The position numbers and the translations under genes were made by a program. DNA of 64,000 nucleotides. Source: Serpula lacrymans var. lacrymans S7.9 (taxonomy: Eukaryota > Basidiomycota > Agaricomycetes > Boletales > Serpulaceae). A model generated the notes under the pieces. That model made no database searches, was not told where the DNA came from, and worked only from the letters and a program-made list of their open reading frames with translations. Below, in pieces: positions 38,349-48,960 of this stretch. The stretch lies in the NCBI RefSeq assembly GCF_000218685.1, contig NW_006763301.1:248001-312000 (forward strand), read 5' to 3'. Position 1 is the stretch's first letter. Every line of letters begins with the position of its first letter.

Positions 38349-38465
38349 GACTGGGCACTTTGAAGGAGATGAACGTTTGGAACAAAGGTAAGATTGCCAC
38401 TTTGGGTTAGGGTTTATTCAACAAATATGTCTGCATTAATTATTTGATTTTCATTCTTTCCAAGA
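38349..38465. promoter_or_regulatory. Short divergent promoter of E2 and ASH2 with TTAGGG box
   Basis: 117 bp between opposite ATGs. It contains GGGTTAGGGTTT with a telomere-type TTAGGG at 38407-38412, a sequence bound by Tbf1/Teb1-like factors in fungal promoters. An in-between ATG opens a 6-codon uORF at 38427-38447 (M-S-A-L-I-I-stop), 19 nt before the ASH2 ATG. Confidence 0.5.
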
Positions 38466-40391
38466 ATGCTCGCCACCGCGGCCTCGTCTCCCGCCCTCGA
38501 TGAATCCCGCCCATCGACCCCTGCAGCCTACACAAATCCCGCCCAGTTCCCAAATAAGAAACGAAAACATGCCGCCGTCGCTGCCTCCAACGTCCCCGAA
38601 GCCTCTCCCGCCCCACAAGACCCGCCCACCCCTGCAGAGAGCGTCGTTCTCCCCGCCCGCCATGACCTCTTCTCCCGCCCCCGCCTCTCCATCTCTCGCT
38701 TCCCCTCCTTTCCTACAACCGACAACACCACCTATCACACCACCGACCAGCTGGCTATGAACAAGCTCAACTTTCGCTACGTTCCCGCTGGTGTTGCTCC
38801 TCCAGGTTCTGCGCTAGCCTGCAGAACCATCGAGAGCGCCCCTGCTAGCTTTCGCGTCAGTTGGGAGGATCGCAGTCCTTTCGTAAAGGTTACACCCGAT
38901 GGCCTTGGTCTTCTCGGGGACAAAGGTTATCGCAGTGCGCGTTGCAATGCACCCGTCCGCGAAGGTCGATGGTACATGGAAGTGCGCATTCAGCAGGGTG
39001 GCGGGGAATCCTCATCAGACATGACTTCGCGCGAGGGTAGCTATGTACGTCTTGGTTGGGCTAGACGTGAAGCTCCTCTTAACGGTCCTGCCGGGCTTGA
39101 TGGCTACAGCTACGGATATCGTGATAAAACAGGCGAAAAAGTCACTGCATCTCGCCCACGTCCTTACGGACAACCTTTTAGTTCAGGAGATGTCGTTGGT
39201 ATGTATATTGCTCTCCCACCACGACGCAAGCCAGACCCTCGAGACCCTCATGATCCTGCCAAGATTAAGCGCGAACGTATAGCTATCGAATTTAAAGGCC
39301 AAGAGTACTTTGAATCACTCGAATATCCTCAATCCAAAGAGATGATGTCGTTAGTCGACTATTCCAACAAGCCCACCAAAACCTCTACTCCTTCTTCGAC
39401 CAAAAAATCAGCCACCGTCAAAAGTTTACCAGAGCGAGGGCGAGCCACTACTGCTCCCAGTGAGCCTGAAACGCTCAGGCCTCTTCCCATTCTTCCTGGC
39501 TCGCAAATTGTATTCTTTGTAAACGGTGTATGTCAAGATACTGCTTTCGAAGATATATATGACTATATCCCTCTACGCACCACTCAAGCCTCGCGCAACA
39601 AAGGAAAGGAGAAAAAGCGTAGCCGCGAGGGTGCACGTGAACACAAAGAGAACCCATTTGATGACGGCACCCTCGGATACTACCCGTTCATATCACTCTT
39701 CAATGGCGCTCAAGTCCGCATCAACCCTGGTCCTGATTTTGACTTCACCCCACCCCCCAATGTTGACCCTCTCCTCGACGCTGAGACCGAGGAAGTCGAG
39801 ATAGACCCTACAGAAGAGCGCACCTGGCGTCCAATATGCGAGAGATATCCCGAATTCATGGCGGAGCAATGGGCTATAGATGCAATAGAAGAGGAAGAGG
39901 CAAAGGTCGAGGCAGCACAAATAGCTGTAGTCGATAAAGTCGAGGCAGACAAAAGGGTGCAAAGAGAGAAGAAGCGGCTGCAGTCAAATGCACGAAAACG
40001 AGCTAAGAAAGCTGTAGATGAAGCGATGCATACGCCAGTGGAATTATCTGCTGCTCCCACTGCTGTTGTAGTCGACGACCGACTAGTACCTCCAGTCGTG
40101 GCACCTGGCGGTATCAGAGACATGGGGTCACCTCCTCAAATCTCTGTCTCAGCCACCACTTTTGGACGTAGCATCGAAATGTCTCACTCGCCAGCGCCTA
40201 CCCCTGCTTCCAGTGCCGATGTATATGGAGCACAGAGTGGATACGATTCTGAGAATGCAGGGGCTCCAGTCGAAGGCGATGAAGTGATGGAAGATCCTAT
40301 AGCGTATAAATCACCACATATACATGATTCAGTCAAGTCTGAGACGGATACTTATAGAGAAGATTTAGAGCTCAGAGCCAGAGTTGACTAG
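38466..40391 (+). CDS. ASH2: ASH2/BRE2-like SPRY subunit of the COMPASS histone H3K4 methyltransferase
   Basis: A single uninterrupted exon of 641 codons, in contrast to all neighbours. The N-terminal 90 residues are Ser/Pro/Ala rich with a basic KKRKH. The SPRY domain starts near residue 100: RVSWEDRSPFVKVTPDGLGL, GDKGYRSARCNAPVREGRWY, EVRIQQGG, SYVRLGWARREAPLNGPAGL, DGYSYGYRDKTGEKV, and later QPFSSGDVVGMYIALP; a long insert near residues 290-340 precedes IVFFVNGVCQDTAFEDIYD and LGYYPFISLFNGAQVRINPG. The C-terminal part has a coiled coil with KVEADKRVQREKKRLQSNAR. This is the Ash2/Bre2 split SPRY, which with RbBP5/Swd1 activates Set1. No N-terminal PHD finger is seen, as in Bre2. Confidence 0.93.
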   Translation: MLATAASSPALDESRPSTPAAYTNPAQFPNKKRKHAAVAASNVPEASPAPQDPPTPAESVVLPARHDLFSRPRLSISRFPSFPTTDNTTYHTTDQLAMNKLNFRYVPAGVAPPGSALACRTIESAPASFRVSWEDRSPFVKVTPDGLGLLGDKGYRSARCNAPVREGRWYMEVRIQQGGGESSSDMTSREGSYVRLGWARREAPLNGPAGLDGYSYGYRDKTGEKVTASRPRPYGQPFSSGDVVGMYIALPPRRKPDPRDPHDPAKIKRERIAIEFKGQEYFESLEYPQSKEMMSLVDYSNKPTKTSTPSSTKKSATVKSLPERGRATTAPSEPETLRPLPILPGSQIVFFVNGVCQDTAFEDIYDYIPLRTTQASRNKGKEKKRSREGAREHKENPFDDGTLGYYPFISLFNGAQVRINPGPDFDFTPPPNVDPLLDAETEEVEIDPTEERTWRPICERYPEFMAEQWAIDAIEEEEAKVEAAQIAVVDKVEADKRVQREKKRLQSNARKRAKKAVDEAMHTPVELSAAPTAVVVDDRLVPPVVAPGGIRDMGSPPQISVSATTFGRSIEMSHSPAPTPASSADVYGAQSGYDSENAGAPVEGDEVMEDPIAYKSPHIHDSVKSETDTYREDLELRARVD

Positions 40392-40571
40392 ACTGACAGA
40401 TTTGAATTCATTACCAGTAACAGGAAGACGTAAAATATATTCATAAGTAATAATGAATGATAAAGCAGTGGTAAAAAGTAAAGTAAAATAATGGGTATCT
40501 TGGTTTTTTGAGAAAATTCATCAAAGAGTAGACGATAAGAAAACGTATTGTAATTGTACCACGGAACAAGT

Positions 40572-43500
40572 TTATGACGATCCTGCAATCCACTGAGGCG
40601 GCGGAGCACGGACGGCATATCTGGGTAGCATGATGTAAATTCCAAGCAAAAGGCGCACGCGCGAGGCTACCTGGACGTACCCGACGGTGACTCCGTATCC
40701 CTTCTGCTTCTCGACGCGGATGTCGAATACCAAGTCTCCTGTTCGATTGTCCCAGTGTACACTGCACCAATTTCGTCGACCCATGACGAACTTCTGTTTT
40801 CGTGAAGAACCATCCGGTTCCATTTCAAATAGAGGTATCTAATCGTTGATGGAAATGGAATAAAAGCAGTAATTCGATAACCAAAATGGTAAACGCACCA
40901 TGCTCTCATCCGTATCAGCGTGGTGCAGGGTCTTATGTACCTTGGTTGCAAGCGTGGATACCATAGTAATGACTCCATTAGGGGGTCTGAGCTTGGCTAG
41001 TTAGTGTGGGGATTCGCCATCTGCACTGTGGACGTACGGTGTATTCACAATTGCACCTGGAGGGATAACGGTCAGCTACAAGCCTCATTTCGGGAAATTA
41101 ACACGAGGCACATACTGGTCACCACATTGAGCATGTATCTGAAATCGGTGGCGGGAGGAATCTCTGCTTTTCCGGCCTTCCCATTACCGCGTGCCAGGGT
41201 TTTGAGAACACCAACTGCGGCGCAGTGAACATCCCCTGATAGGAAAGTCACCCGAATGCGCCTCACCCTCGCCAGACCTTGTAGTTGTTGAATGAACCAG
41301 TTACGTTCTTTCTATTTGAGCGATGAGTGAGCAGATTACGCAAAAATCACGAGAAATGTATAGTACTTTGTGCCCCTTTGCCGTCCAATGATCATTCTAG
41401 GCGTAGATGAATAATCATCATCATCAATAAACGTCAAACACTTGCCAGGTCATCTAATAGCTCTGCTTCTGCATTAAATTTGTTTACAAACCCACCCAAA
41501 CCCATCATGCCGGACCGTCCAAGCGCGACGAGAGGGTTGAACTTCCAGCCAAGGGCACTCTCAAGAAACACGAGACGCGGATAAGCGATCGGTATACCTA
41601 TAATAATGTATATGGCAAGCATGGTGTTCATCACGGTGCCCGTTAATATGATTTGTACAATAGGGCATGGAATGGGCGTACCAATTTGTACTACGAGATG
41701 CTCAATGTGTGCGGGAAGTCGGCCGACTTGTTCAAACACCTTCCTGTACTCGTAGGGGCTGCATACCTGGTCTTTCTTTCTTTCGGCCCTAGGATGTTAC
41801 ATTTATTAAGAACTGGCGTTTTTACTCATCCCAAGCTTCCGCTGTGATTCTAGAAGCAGGGGAGATGAGAGAGAGGAAGAAAGGAAGCTTACCGGCAATC
41901 TAATAGTAGCATATACACATTTGGGCCAAGATATGAGAGGACGGAGTGTGATGGGGATGAAACAAATGGCCCCGGTGCGCCAATAATAAGTGATTTGAAC
42001 GGGTGTTCTCCGGGGTGGCCACTCAGACCATCGACTTGTGCTGTAGATGGGATTTGCTGGAGATAAAGTAGGTTGGCTTATGAGGACCACTTACGGTTAA
42101 TGAAGCACTGGAACAAAAGGAAAAAGAAGTAGCCTCTAGAACCGATACTGCAGATACCAAGATGATGAGTATGCCAGCATGGTACGCTCGAAGATCAAAC
42201 ACGCACGCTTTGAAAACTGGAGCTAGCTGAACATCATCAGGATCTACAGAAACGTAGCTCGATTCAAAATAGCCTTGGGTAAAGTGGCGAAAATCACTCA
42301 CAGCTGCCAAAGCCATCGATCTTCGTTTGCATCAAATCAAAGGCGTGGTATTTAGGGGGAAGACACAGAAACGCACCAGGTCTATTTCGATATCAGTTAA
42401 GACCTAATGGAAAAGAGTGGAGTTGATTTACCATGATCATCTAGGGTGTTTTCCAAAGTTCTATCAATGTTCTTTAGATGGATGAAAAATGGACCATACC
42501 ACACATATTCAACATGGGTCTATTGCAGGATGGATTAGTATAGCCGATTATCAGGATCGTCAAGCCCTACATTGAACTATTTGCTCTTGCAAACGCCCCA
42601 CTCCTAAAAGAACTGCAGTAGTGATTGAAATAGAACCGATCAATGCACGCTGCGATGTCTTGGGTGAGAGGATAATCCTTCTTTGCTTCGGGTGTTGTTT
42701 GCGTGACCCACTCTTGCAGTTCAGGCTCCCGTGTCAGTCTATAGGCGTGTTGACGATCGATCGCGTTTGCAATTGTTCCACAATTGAGTTGTGGTGAGAT
42801 CAAGACAAAATAGACAATTGGGAGGAACACACGAATCACAGTACAGCTGGTCACCACCACCAACAAGGACATGAAAGGGTTCTTCATTGTGCTTTTGTAG
42901 AAGATCACTCCAAACAGGATCATACCCACTCCTAAAGCCAGGACCACGGAAGTCATCAGGGTTTACACCGGAACTGAAGCCGTTGCACTGCATGCAGAGA
43001 ACAAAAAATATGGTGATCGAAGGAGCATTGCCATTCGCGGTTGGTCAGACGTGAAGATAGAACTAAGAAGAATATAACGAACCGAATGTGCGGCCCATCG
43101 CATATTCTGGTTGCGCGCCGGGACAACAAATTCAAGCTGTATACCTTGGTTGATAGCATATTGTATGCACATTTCATTAGGCCCCAGAGGGATTTGGATG
43201 AGGAAACGCCAGAAAGTGAAGGTCCTTGAAAAATTCAATCAAAAATGAAATCGAAATACCTACAAATTTGTCAAAGTTCGACATACCCGCCACCACCGGC
43301 ATGAACATATATCTCAAGTCCCGTTGCGTGGTAGACTTGCATGTTCAGATTTGAACGCCCTCCTTGGGCACCATCACCCCTATCCCCCGCGTCCGCACCA
43401 TCAGTAGGATTGAGGGTCACGGAAGAAATGGCTGTCATGTGAGGATCGGCAGGGTGAGGTCCCAGTTCAAAGGAGCCAACGTGCCTTTTGCGGTGCAGAG

Positions 43501-44158
43501 CGGGCCCGTCTGGGTCCCACTGGTACGTAAGCGTTGGATGTGGACCATAATTGGAGCCTGAATCAGCAGCTAACGACGACATTGGTATGCGACGATCACG
43601 ATAAACGAGGATAATTGGAACATGAATACTCACTGACAATAAGCGCGGCACCGTGCCAAATACCACTTTCGTCGACAGTATCGTAGCGTAGAAGAGGGCC
43701 TACCATAAGCTGCAGGTGTGGATCCATGCGGGCGACCCGTTGTACCTTTGAGCGCTCGACAGCACTTAGTTGTGCTAGATGCGCCTGAGCAGAAGCTTGC
43801 GAGACATTCGTGTTAATTCGACTTGGGGAGTAGGTATTACTGTTTGGGATCCTTGAAGGAGGGTGAACGATACCAGAAAATCCACTGGAATTGATACTTC
43901 CGGTGGGATATGGTTTCGGCGGCACTGGAGGGGGAGGAGGCGTGTCAGCGGGCGATGGTGGACGAAAGCCTCCCACGAAATTATCATCTGCGAGAGGTAA
44001 GACCTGTTCTACAGGCTGATAGTGCCCATCTGGACCTCTGTGTGGACCATTATAATGGCGGCTTTCCTGTGTAACACTATAAGATAGAACCTAATCGAGC
44101 CATTGGCATCACTTACTTTCTGAGCCCGGCGCTGAGCATGCCAGCCTGTACTATCCAT
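40572..44158 (-). CDS. PhoD-like metallophosphatase (fungal PhoD_2 family)
   Basis: The first exon is MDSTGWHAQRRAQK; the second has a Pro-rich linker DTPPPPPVPPKPYPTG and LSAVERSKVQRVARMDPHLQ, LMVGPLLRYDTVDESGIWHG. Later exons give TFTFWRFLIQIPLGPNEMCI, CNGFSSGVNPDDFRGPGFRS, GYDPVWSDLLQKH and the metal-binding LVGGGDQLYCD. The helical part reads LTREPELQEWVTQT, DRFYFNHYCSSFRSGAFARA, then IGSRGYFFFLLFQCFIN. The metal-binding TFLSGDVHCAAVGV and IPPATDFRYMLNVVTS follow; the end is PPNGVITMVSTLATKVHKTL H, GSSRKQKFVMGRRNWCSVHW and VRAPPPQWIAGSS. The many exons (a dozen or more) were joined by eye, so internal boundaries are approximate. PhoD-like enzymes hydrolyse phosphate esters; the substrate of this intracellular fungal branch is unknown to me. 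Confidence 0.85.
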
Positions 44159-44537
44159 TATCAATTATCAAACTGAAGTCACAGTCGTCCTGTTCAAAAG
44201 GTTTCAAATCGTTCCGTAACACAAAAAAAAAAATGAAGCTGAGTAGCGCGGGAGGCAATCATGATGGACTAAAGTCGCGCTAGACTTACATGTAGTAATT
44301 CTTCCTTACTAGGCTAGCCGAAACACCGTAATGTTATCAGCGGATCACTCGCGTTCAACTTGGGGGCTCCTTTCCTACAACTCACAAAATGGTCTATAGC
44401 TATACTTAACTTAGTGGCTGCAGTACTCTGATCTTGTATTATGACTCCATTAGATGATCACTGTAACTTTCTAATGGCACTAGCAAAGCTTTTGCACCCA
44501 ATTATCCAGTTGAAATAGCTCGCTTAGGTATCGACCT
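44159..44537. other. Intergenic stretch
   Basis: 379 bp between the PhoD-like start and the CAP stop, both on the minus strand. It has an A11 run at about 44222-44233 and no supported gene; it holds the CAP 3' UTR and the PhoD-like promoter. Confidence 0.45.
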
Positions 44538-46674
44538 TCACCCAACATGCTCCACGACCGATGTCACCAGTTTGCCTTCCTGTACAACGGTTTTCAGCAT
44601 TTCTGGCACTGCTTGTTCCTCAAAGACACCATCCTCTTCTCCTTCCACTGGTAAGCTGACGTTGATGGCACTACATTTCGCCGTAGTGATTTCGACGCCA
44701 AGACAGTCTTTTGACAAGTAGATTTGCCCAGAGTCTGTGGAGTCTATTTGAATCGTCGGCGCAGAGCCCGTGATCTGCAACGTAAATGACGGCGACTTAG
44801 TTACGGACACGTAAGATATGACCGATTCAACGAGGATTTGGGTTTTTGTGCAGTTCACTACAACGATTATAAGCACGACAAATTCTTCGTACGTCACACA
44901 CCATACGTACCGAGTGTAATAGCATTTACTTTCCCTTTCACGATGATCGTTATGTTCTTGCAACCAAACAAATTCACGGTCTGGTTGATCTCGCCATCTG
45001 CCACTTTCAAGGCTGACTCGTTCTCTTGATATTCCTGTAGGTAATGGTTAACATGGATGCAACATACAAAGGGATGACGTGCTCACAATGATCCACTTGT
45101 TACCCTCTAGCGCAAACTTCGAGGGTTTCTTCCCCATCAAGGCCTGTGGCTTCATAGGTTTGATGGGCTTCTTGTGGGGTGCTGGCACAGATGGGCGTAC
45201 AGTTAACATAATATTGCAGCGCTTTGACATAGCACTTACTATTACTGGGACTCGCTGGCCCCGCGGGAACAACACCACTTGCTCTCAGTTCAGGGTTCTT
45301 ATGAGTCATCTGGCTCCTGTCGACCTTGCGTAAACCTTTGGTCACATCTTCACCACGGTTCAATTCTGCGAATACCCCAGCGATGCCACCCCCAGGCGCT
45401 GCAGCGGGAGCAGCAGCAGGAGGGGGCGGTGGGGGTGGGGGTGGAGGTGGTGCAGAAGTCGACGCAGATGGTGCCCTGTAATCTGACACAGCAATACCCT
45501 ATCATTTTACGCGGTAATTAGGTCCACAGGTTTCGCAAGAGAGGCTATGCGATATACCTTGGGGTTCCAGACTAGACCAGTGGTATGATATTCCATAATA
45601 TAGCGCTTCATCTCCTCCAAGATTGCCATGTACGCACGGACCCATTCCACGTGCTTCGCGTCTCTGTAATCACGATGAGACAGGTGCATTCATGTGCATT
45701 AGAAGGAAGTGAGCTCACTTATCCTTGAACTCCTTCAAGACCCTGTTGCCATAAAACATGGTCGAATCCTTTATTTCACTGACATATGGACCGGGTTTCG
45801 GCTCCTATGAATATAACAAACATTGAAAGGCGGATCAGTTGAGTGTGCACTGGGAACCCCCAGATAAGAGCATCGTCACTCACTACGGTAACCCACCCTA
45901 CACACACTGCGCCCTCTGCTATCACTGTCAAATGAGTGAACCATTCACGCTCTTTCCTTCCCGCTTCCTTAGCGCGTGTAACAGCCTCGATACCTTCCTG
46001 CAAGGGTTTCAAGAGGGTCCCAAATGCCGTCTGATCAGGCTTCTTGCAAGCAGTAGCAATCAGGAGAAGCTGGCGGAGATCTTGCAGCTCTTTAGAAAAC
46101 AAGGAAACCTGGGTTTGAGATATACTTCATAAGTAAGATAATCCAAGACGGTCCAGTGAAGAGACAATATAGTGGTATATTGGATATCGATGGGATAATG
46201 CGACGCGTAACGAACCTGATCGTTTACAAACTGCGGAGCAAATCCTTTCGTGAGTTCCACGAACGGTTTGAGCTTTCCTTCAAGAACTATTTCATCGTAT
46301 GCAGCTACGCTTCGGGGTATTTCAACGGCTTCCACTGGAGGCGGAGGAGGGGGCGGGGGAGGTGCTGGGGGTGCCGGGGGTGCTACTGCGGATGCAGATG
46401 AATCGCCATTCCTACTGGACTCAGGCGAGGGCTGACGTCCATGAATAGCCCCTTCCTCTTGTGCGATGTCTTCCAAGCGCGAAGTGACTGCTTCCAGGCT
46501 GCGAACAGATTAACAGTAAAGCACAAGTATATGAAAACATAAATCGCGTATTTGATACAGTTTTGTAGGGGAAAAGGGTGTTCGTCAGAACCCAAACCAC
46601 CAATAATGAACTTCATCGAGAACCACCTACCGCTTTATGATCGTTGAGAGTGAGTACATGCCTGACGAAGACAT
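44538..46674 (-). CDS. SRV2: Adenylyl cyclase-associated protein (CAP/Srv2)
   Basis: The product starts MSSSGMYSLSTIIKR, then LEAVTSRLEDIAQEEGAIHG, the N-terminal helix that in Srv2 binds adenylyl cyclase and oligomerises. A poly-Pro stretch (eight or more Pro) precedes the helical folded domain: YDEIVLEGKLKPFVELTKGF, VSLFSKELQDLRQLLLIAT, EWFTHLTVIAEGAVCVGWVT, VLKEFKDK and AKHVEWVRAYMAILEEMKRY. The second Pro-rich segment (eleven Pro) binds profilin, and GLRKVDRSQMTHKNPELRAS is the WH2-like actin-binding region. The C-terminal beta-helix (CARP) reads PSKFALEGNKWII, EINQTVNLFGCKNITIIVKG, KVNAITL and ends VTSVVEHVG. CAP recycles actin monomers from cofilin and links to cAMP signalling. About eight exons. 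Confidence 0.95.
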
Positions 46675-47096
46675 GCTGCTATTCTTGTCCTGTGTTATGT
46701 TGTGAAGCCTCCTTCGTGGTTGCTAATGAACAAGCCCGAGATATGACAAGGGTAAACTTGAACAGCGGAGTGTTGTGAAATGTTGAAGTTTTGCACAGTT
46801 GCGCAGTGCCCAGTGGTGATCTTGCAAAACCCAAGACAACCGTAGTCGGAGTTTTCCGTAACGAGACTAGGCTTTTACTTATTTTGTATGCTCTGATTTA
46901 TCTCGAAGTACTTAGATTCAAGTTACCAAAAGATAAAATGAATCATGTTTTCAACATTAAAGACATCGTCAGATCTAGAAACGCTGACATTCATTTCCGG
47001 AAGCCCATATATCTGGAAGCTACAACCTGGGCAATATTAACCCAAGCACTTCGACAAAGATTTTCAATGGAACATTGATTCAATCAGAATTTCTTC
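46675..47096. other. Intergenic stretch
   Basis: 422 bp between the CAP start and the stop of the LYR-RF gene. It holds the CAP promoter and the 3' UTR of the other gene. Nothing else is seen. Confidence 0.45.
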
Positions 47097-48301
47097 TCAA
47101 GACTCGACATCGCTACCTTCCTTCTCCCGCGTCTTTGCTTTCTTCCTTGATTTCTTCCGCCGTTGACGCTCTCGCTCCTGCTGCTTTGCGCGCTGTAGCT
47201 CACCCTTTGACAACCCTGGGTTCTGAATCTTGTCGAGCTGTGTACCATGATTTCATGTGGACGAACATAATTGTATCGCAGGATAGAATGAATCACACAA
47301 ATTGAGGTCAGTTTATCTGTATTATCATGATCAAGCATTGTTACAGGGAAACACGCCTTTTCGAGCAATATCCGCCTCGCTAGCTTGCGATTCGTCTGTA
47401 ATGACCGTGTTTCCTGGCACGTCACACGAAGGCCAGTTGGTTTGTGTATGATTTGGACATTATTTTCAGTTTTATTGATAGACTGCCCACCAGGTCCACT
47501 ACCTGAGAAAATTTTCGTAAAGCGCTAATCTCAAAAGTGTGAACTATAAATGTGCTTACCGCGCACAAAAGATTCTTCGATATCTTCCTCTCGTAACTCG
47601 GGAATTTTGCGCTGTTGATGAGCCTTTTTGAGAGCAGGGAGGTTGCGCGGAATCGCGGGCTTAGGCTGAGCAACACCTGCTGAGCTATCGTGTCAGCTTC
47701 AGATACCCTTGTGTGCACCGTATGTAACCGTTAAACGCACCCTTGTTGCTGATCCTTCTCCTGTTTTCGCGCCCTGCGACTCGACTGCATTGGTGGTGGG
47801 TTTTTAATTGTAGCATTATCACCCAGCTCCGTGTCCTTTGTCATACGAAGACCTGAATGAACCCGTCGTCAACGCCTGTTTTGTATCATGAATAGACAGA
47901 ACAACTCACTCCAGACATCCTCTCCATTTGCCCCGTTGCCACTCACTCTGCGGGCCTGGACAACGTTCTTTCGCAGTATGCCTGCGATCTCACGAGCAAG
48001 CTTGGTCTTTTCCTCCAGTACTGCGTCGGTTGGTGGCCCACTTGTTATAGCCAATGTCTCGGTACGCATTTTTAGGCGAAATGCTGAACAGTAAGAACGT
48101 GTTGTGTCAGATGAAGTCTACGGATCAGGAGAAAGCTCCAAACCTCTTAGAATCTGTGCATCGCCTGAAACAGAGGTAGTGACTCAATACAGAGGTAGGT
48201 TTTTAATACCCAGACATACCACGGAATGTAAATGCTGAAGCACGTAGTAGGTTACGATAAGCAGCACGTGCCGATGCCTTGAGTGCTGGTGCGACCGACA
48301 T
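47097..48301 (-). CDS. LYR protein (Mzm1/LYRM7-like) fused to a mitochondrial GGQ release-factor domain
   Basis: The first part begins MSVAPALKASARAAYRNLLR ASAFTFR, then GDAQILRAFRLKMRTETLAI and TKLAREIAGILRKNVVQARR; LRMTKDTELGDNATI closely matches the C-terminal K-D-T-E-L-G-D motif of Mzm1, the chaperone that stabilises the Rieske protein for complex III. Instead of ending, the exon has a donor GTGCGT and the intron 47685-47740 (56 nt, branch motif CTGAC, acceptor TAG) joins in frame to GSAGVAQPKPAIPRNLPALK, then PELREEDIEESFVRGSGPGG QSINKTENNVQ with the catalytic GGQ. The tail is LDKIQNPGLSKGELQRAKQQ followed by a Lys/Arg-rich end, as in C12orf65/MTRFR rescue factors. No ATG exists between the two parts to start the second one alone. 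Retention of the intron would give LYR alone, stopping at 47731-47733. Confidence 0.75.
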
Positions 48302-48960
48302 GAATATTTTCGAGAGTCAAGCTAAGAGCGGTTGCAGTGACGAATTTGGTTGTCGGTATCTTCCGGCTCGATCTGAGATCGTCTGTATAAGGTGGGCGCA
48401 AGACGCGCACCTAATTTGGACGTGTCGCGTCCAGGTCGCGTCCTCCCCAACCATGTCTTTTGTCTCTGTGTCCTAAAATTCTACTAGCGGATGATAAAAT
48501 GGGTTTTTGTTGCTTTGCAGGAAAGTACGCTTGCTTTGAGGTTTTCCTGAAGCTTTTATAGAAAAATCTGGGTAGTGTCCTGAGTTCTGCAGCCAATAAT
48601 TACAGGCACTGTGTACGATACCAATCCTCAGGATTTTTCAGCTCTTTTCACGTCAGATCATGCCCAACCGCCCTCCACTCCACACAACAGTTACTCTACA
48701 TGAAGCTATCAGTGTTCGTGAGGTATAAAGGATACCAAGAAACGGATGTCAAATACCTGCTCACGTGACCCGCGAATTGAGTTTGTTGACTGCTCGACGC
48801 GCACTCGGAGTTTTAACGTCTCCCTCTCCCAAACCACCACCATCTCCCTTCCGCCGTTTAGGCCAGCACGGTAGAGTCCTCCAGTTCCCTCCAGGACCTT
48901 ATAAACAAGCGATAAACCCCAATCAAACGCTGATACATCACCTTTTCGTCAAACTATACG
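48302..48960. promoter_or_regulatory. Divergent promoter of LYR-RF gene and histone H1
   Basis: 659 bp. For H1, a TATA box TTATAAA begins at 48899 (about 60 nt before the ATG) and a CCAAT pentamer is at 48919-48923. The side toward the LYR-RF gene has no clear core element. Confidence 0.5.

Noticed and set aside
47422..47718. Separate start for the RF gene in frame MHTRVSEADTIAQ
   Set aside because: This frame is not the release-factor frame; the real RF frame has no ATG before the GGQ domain.
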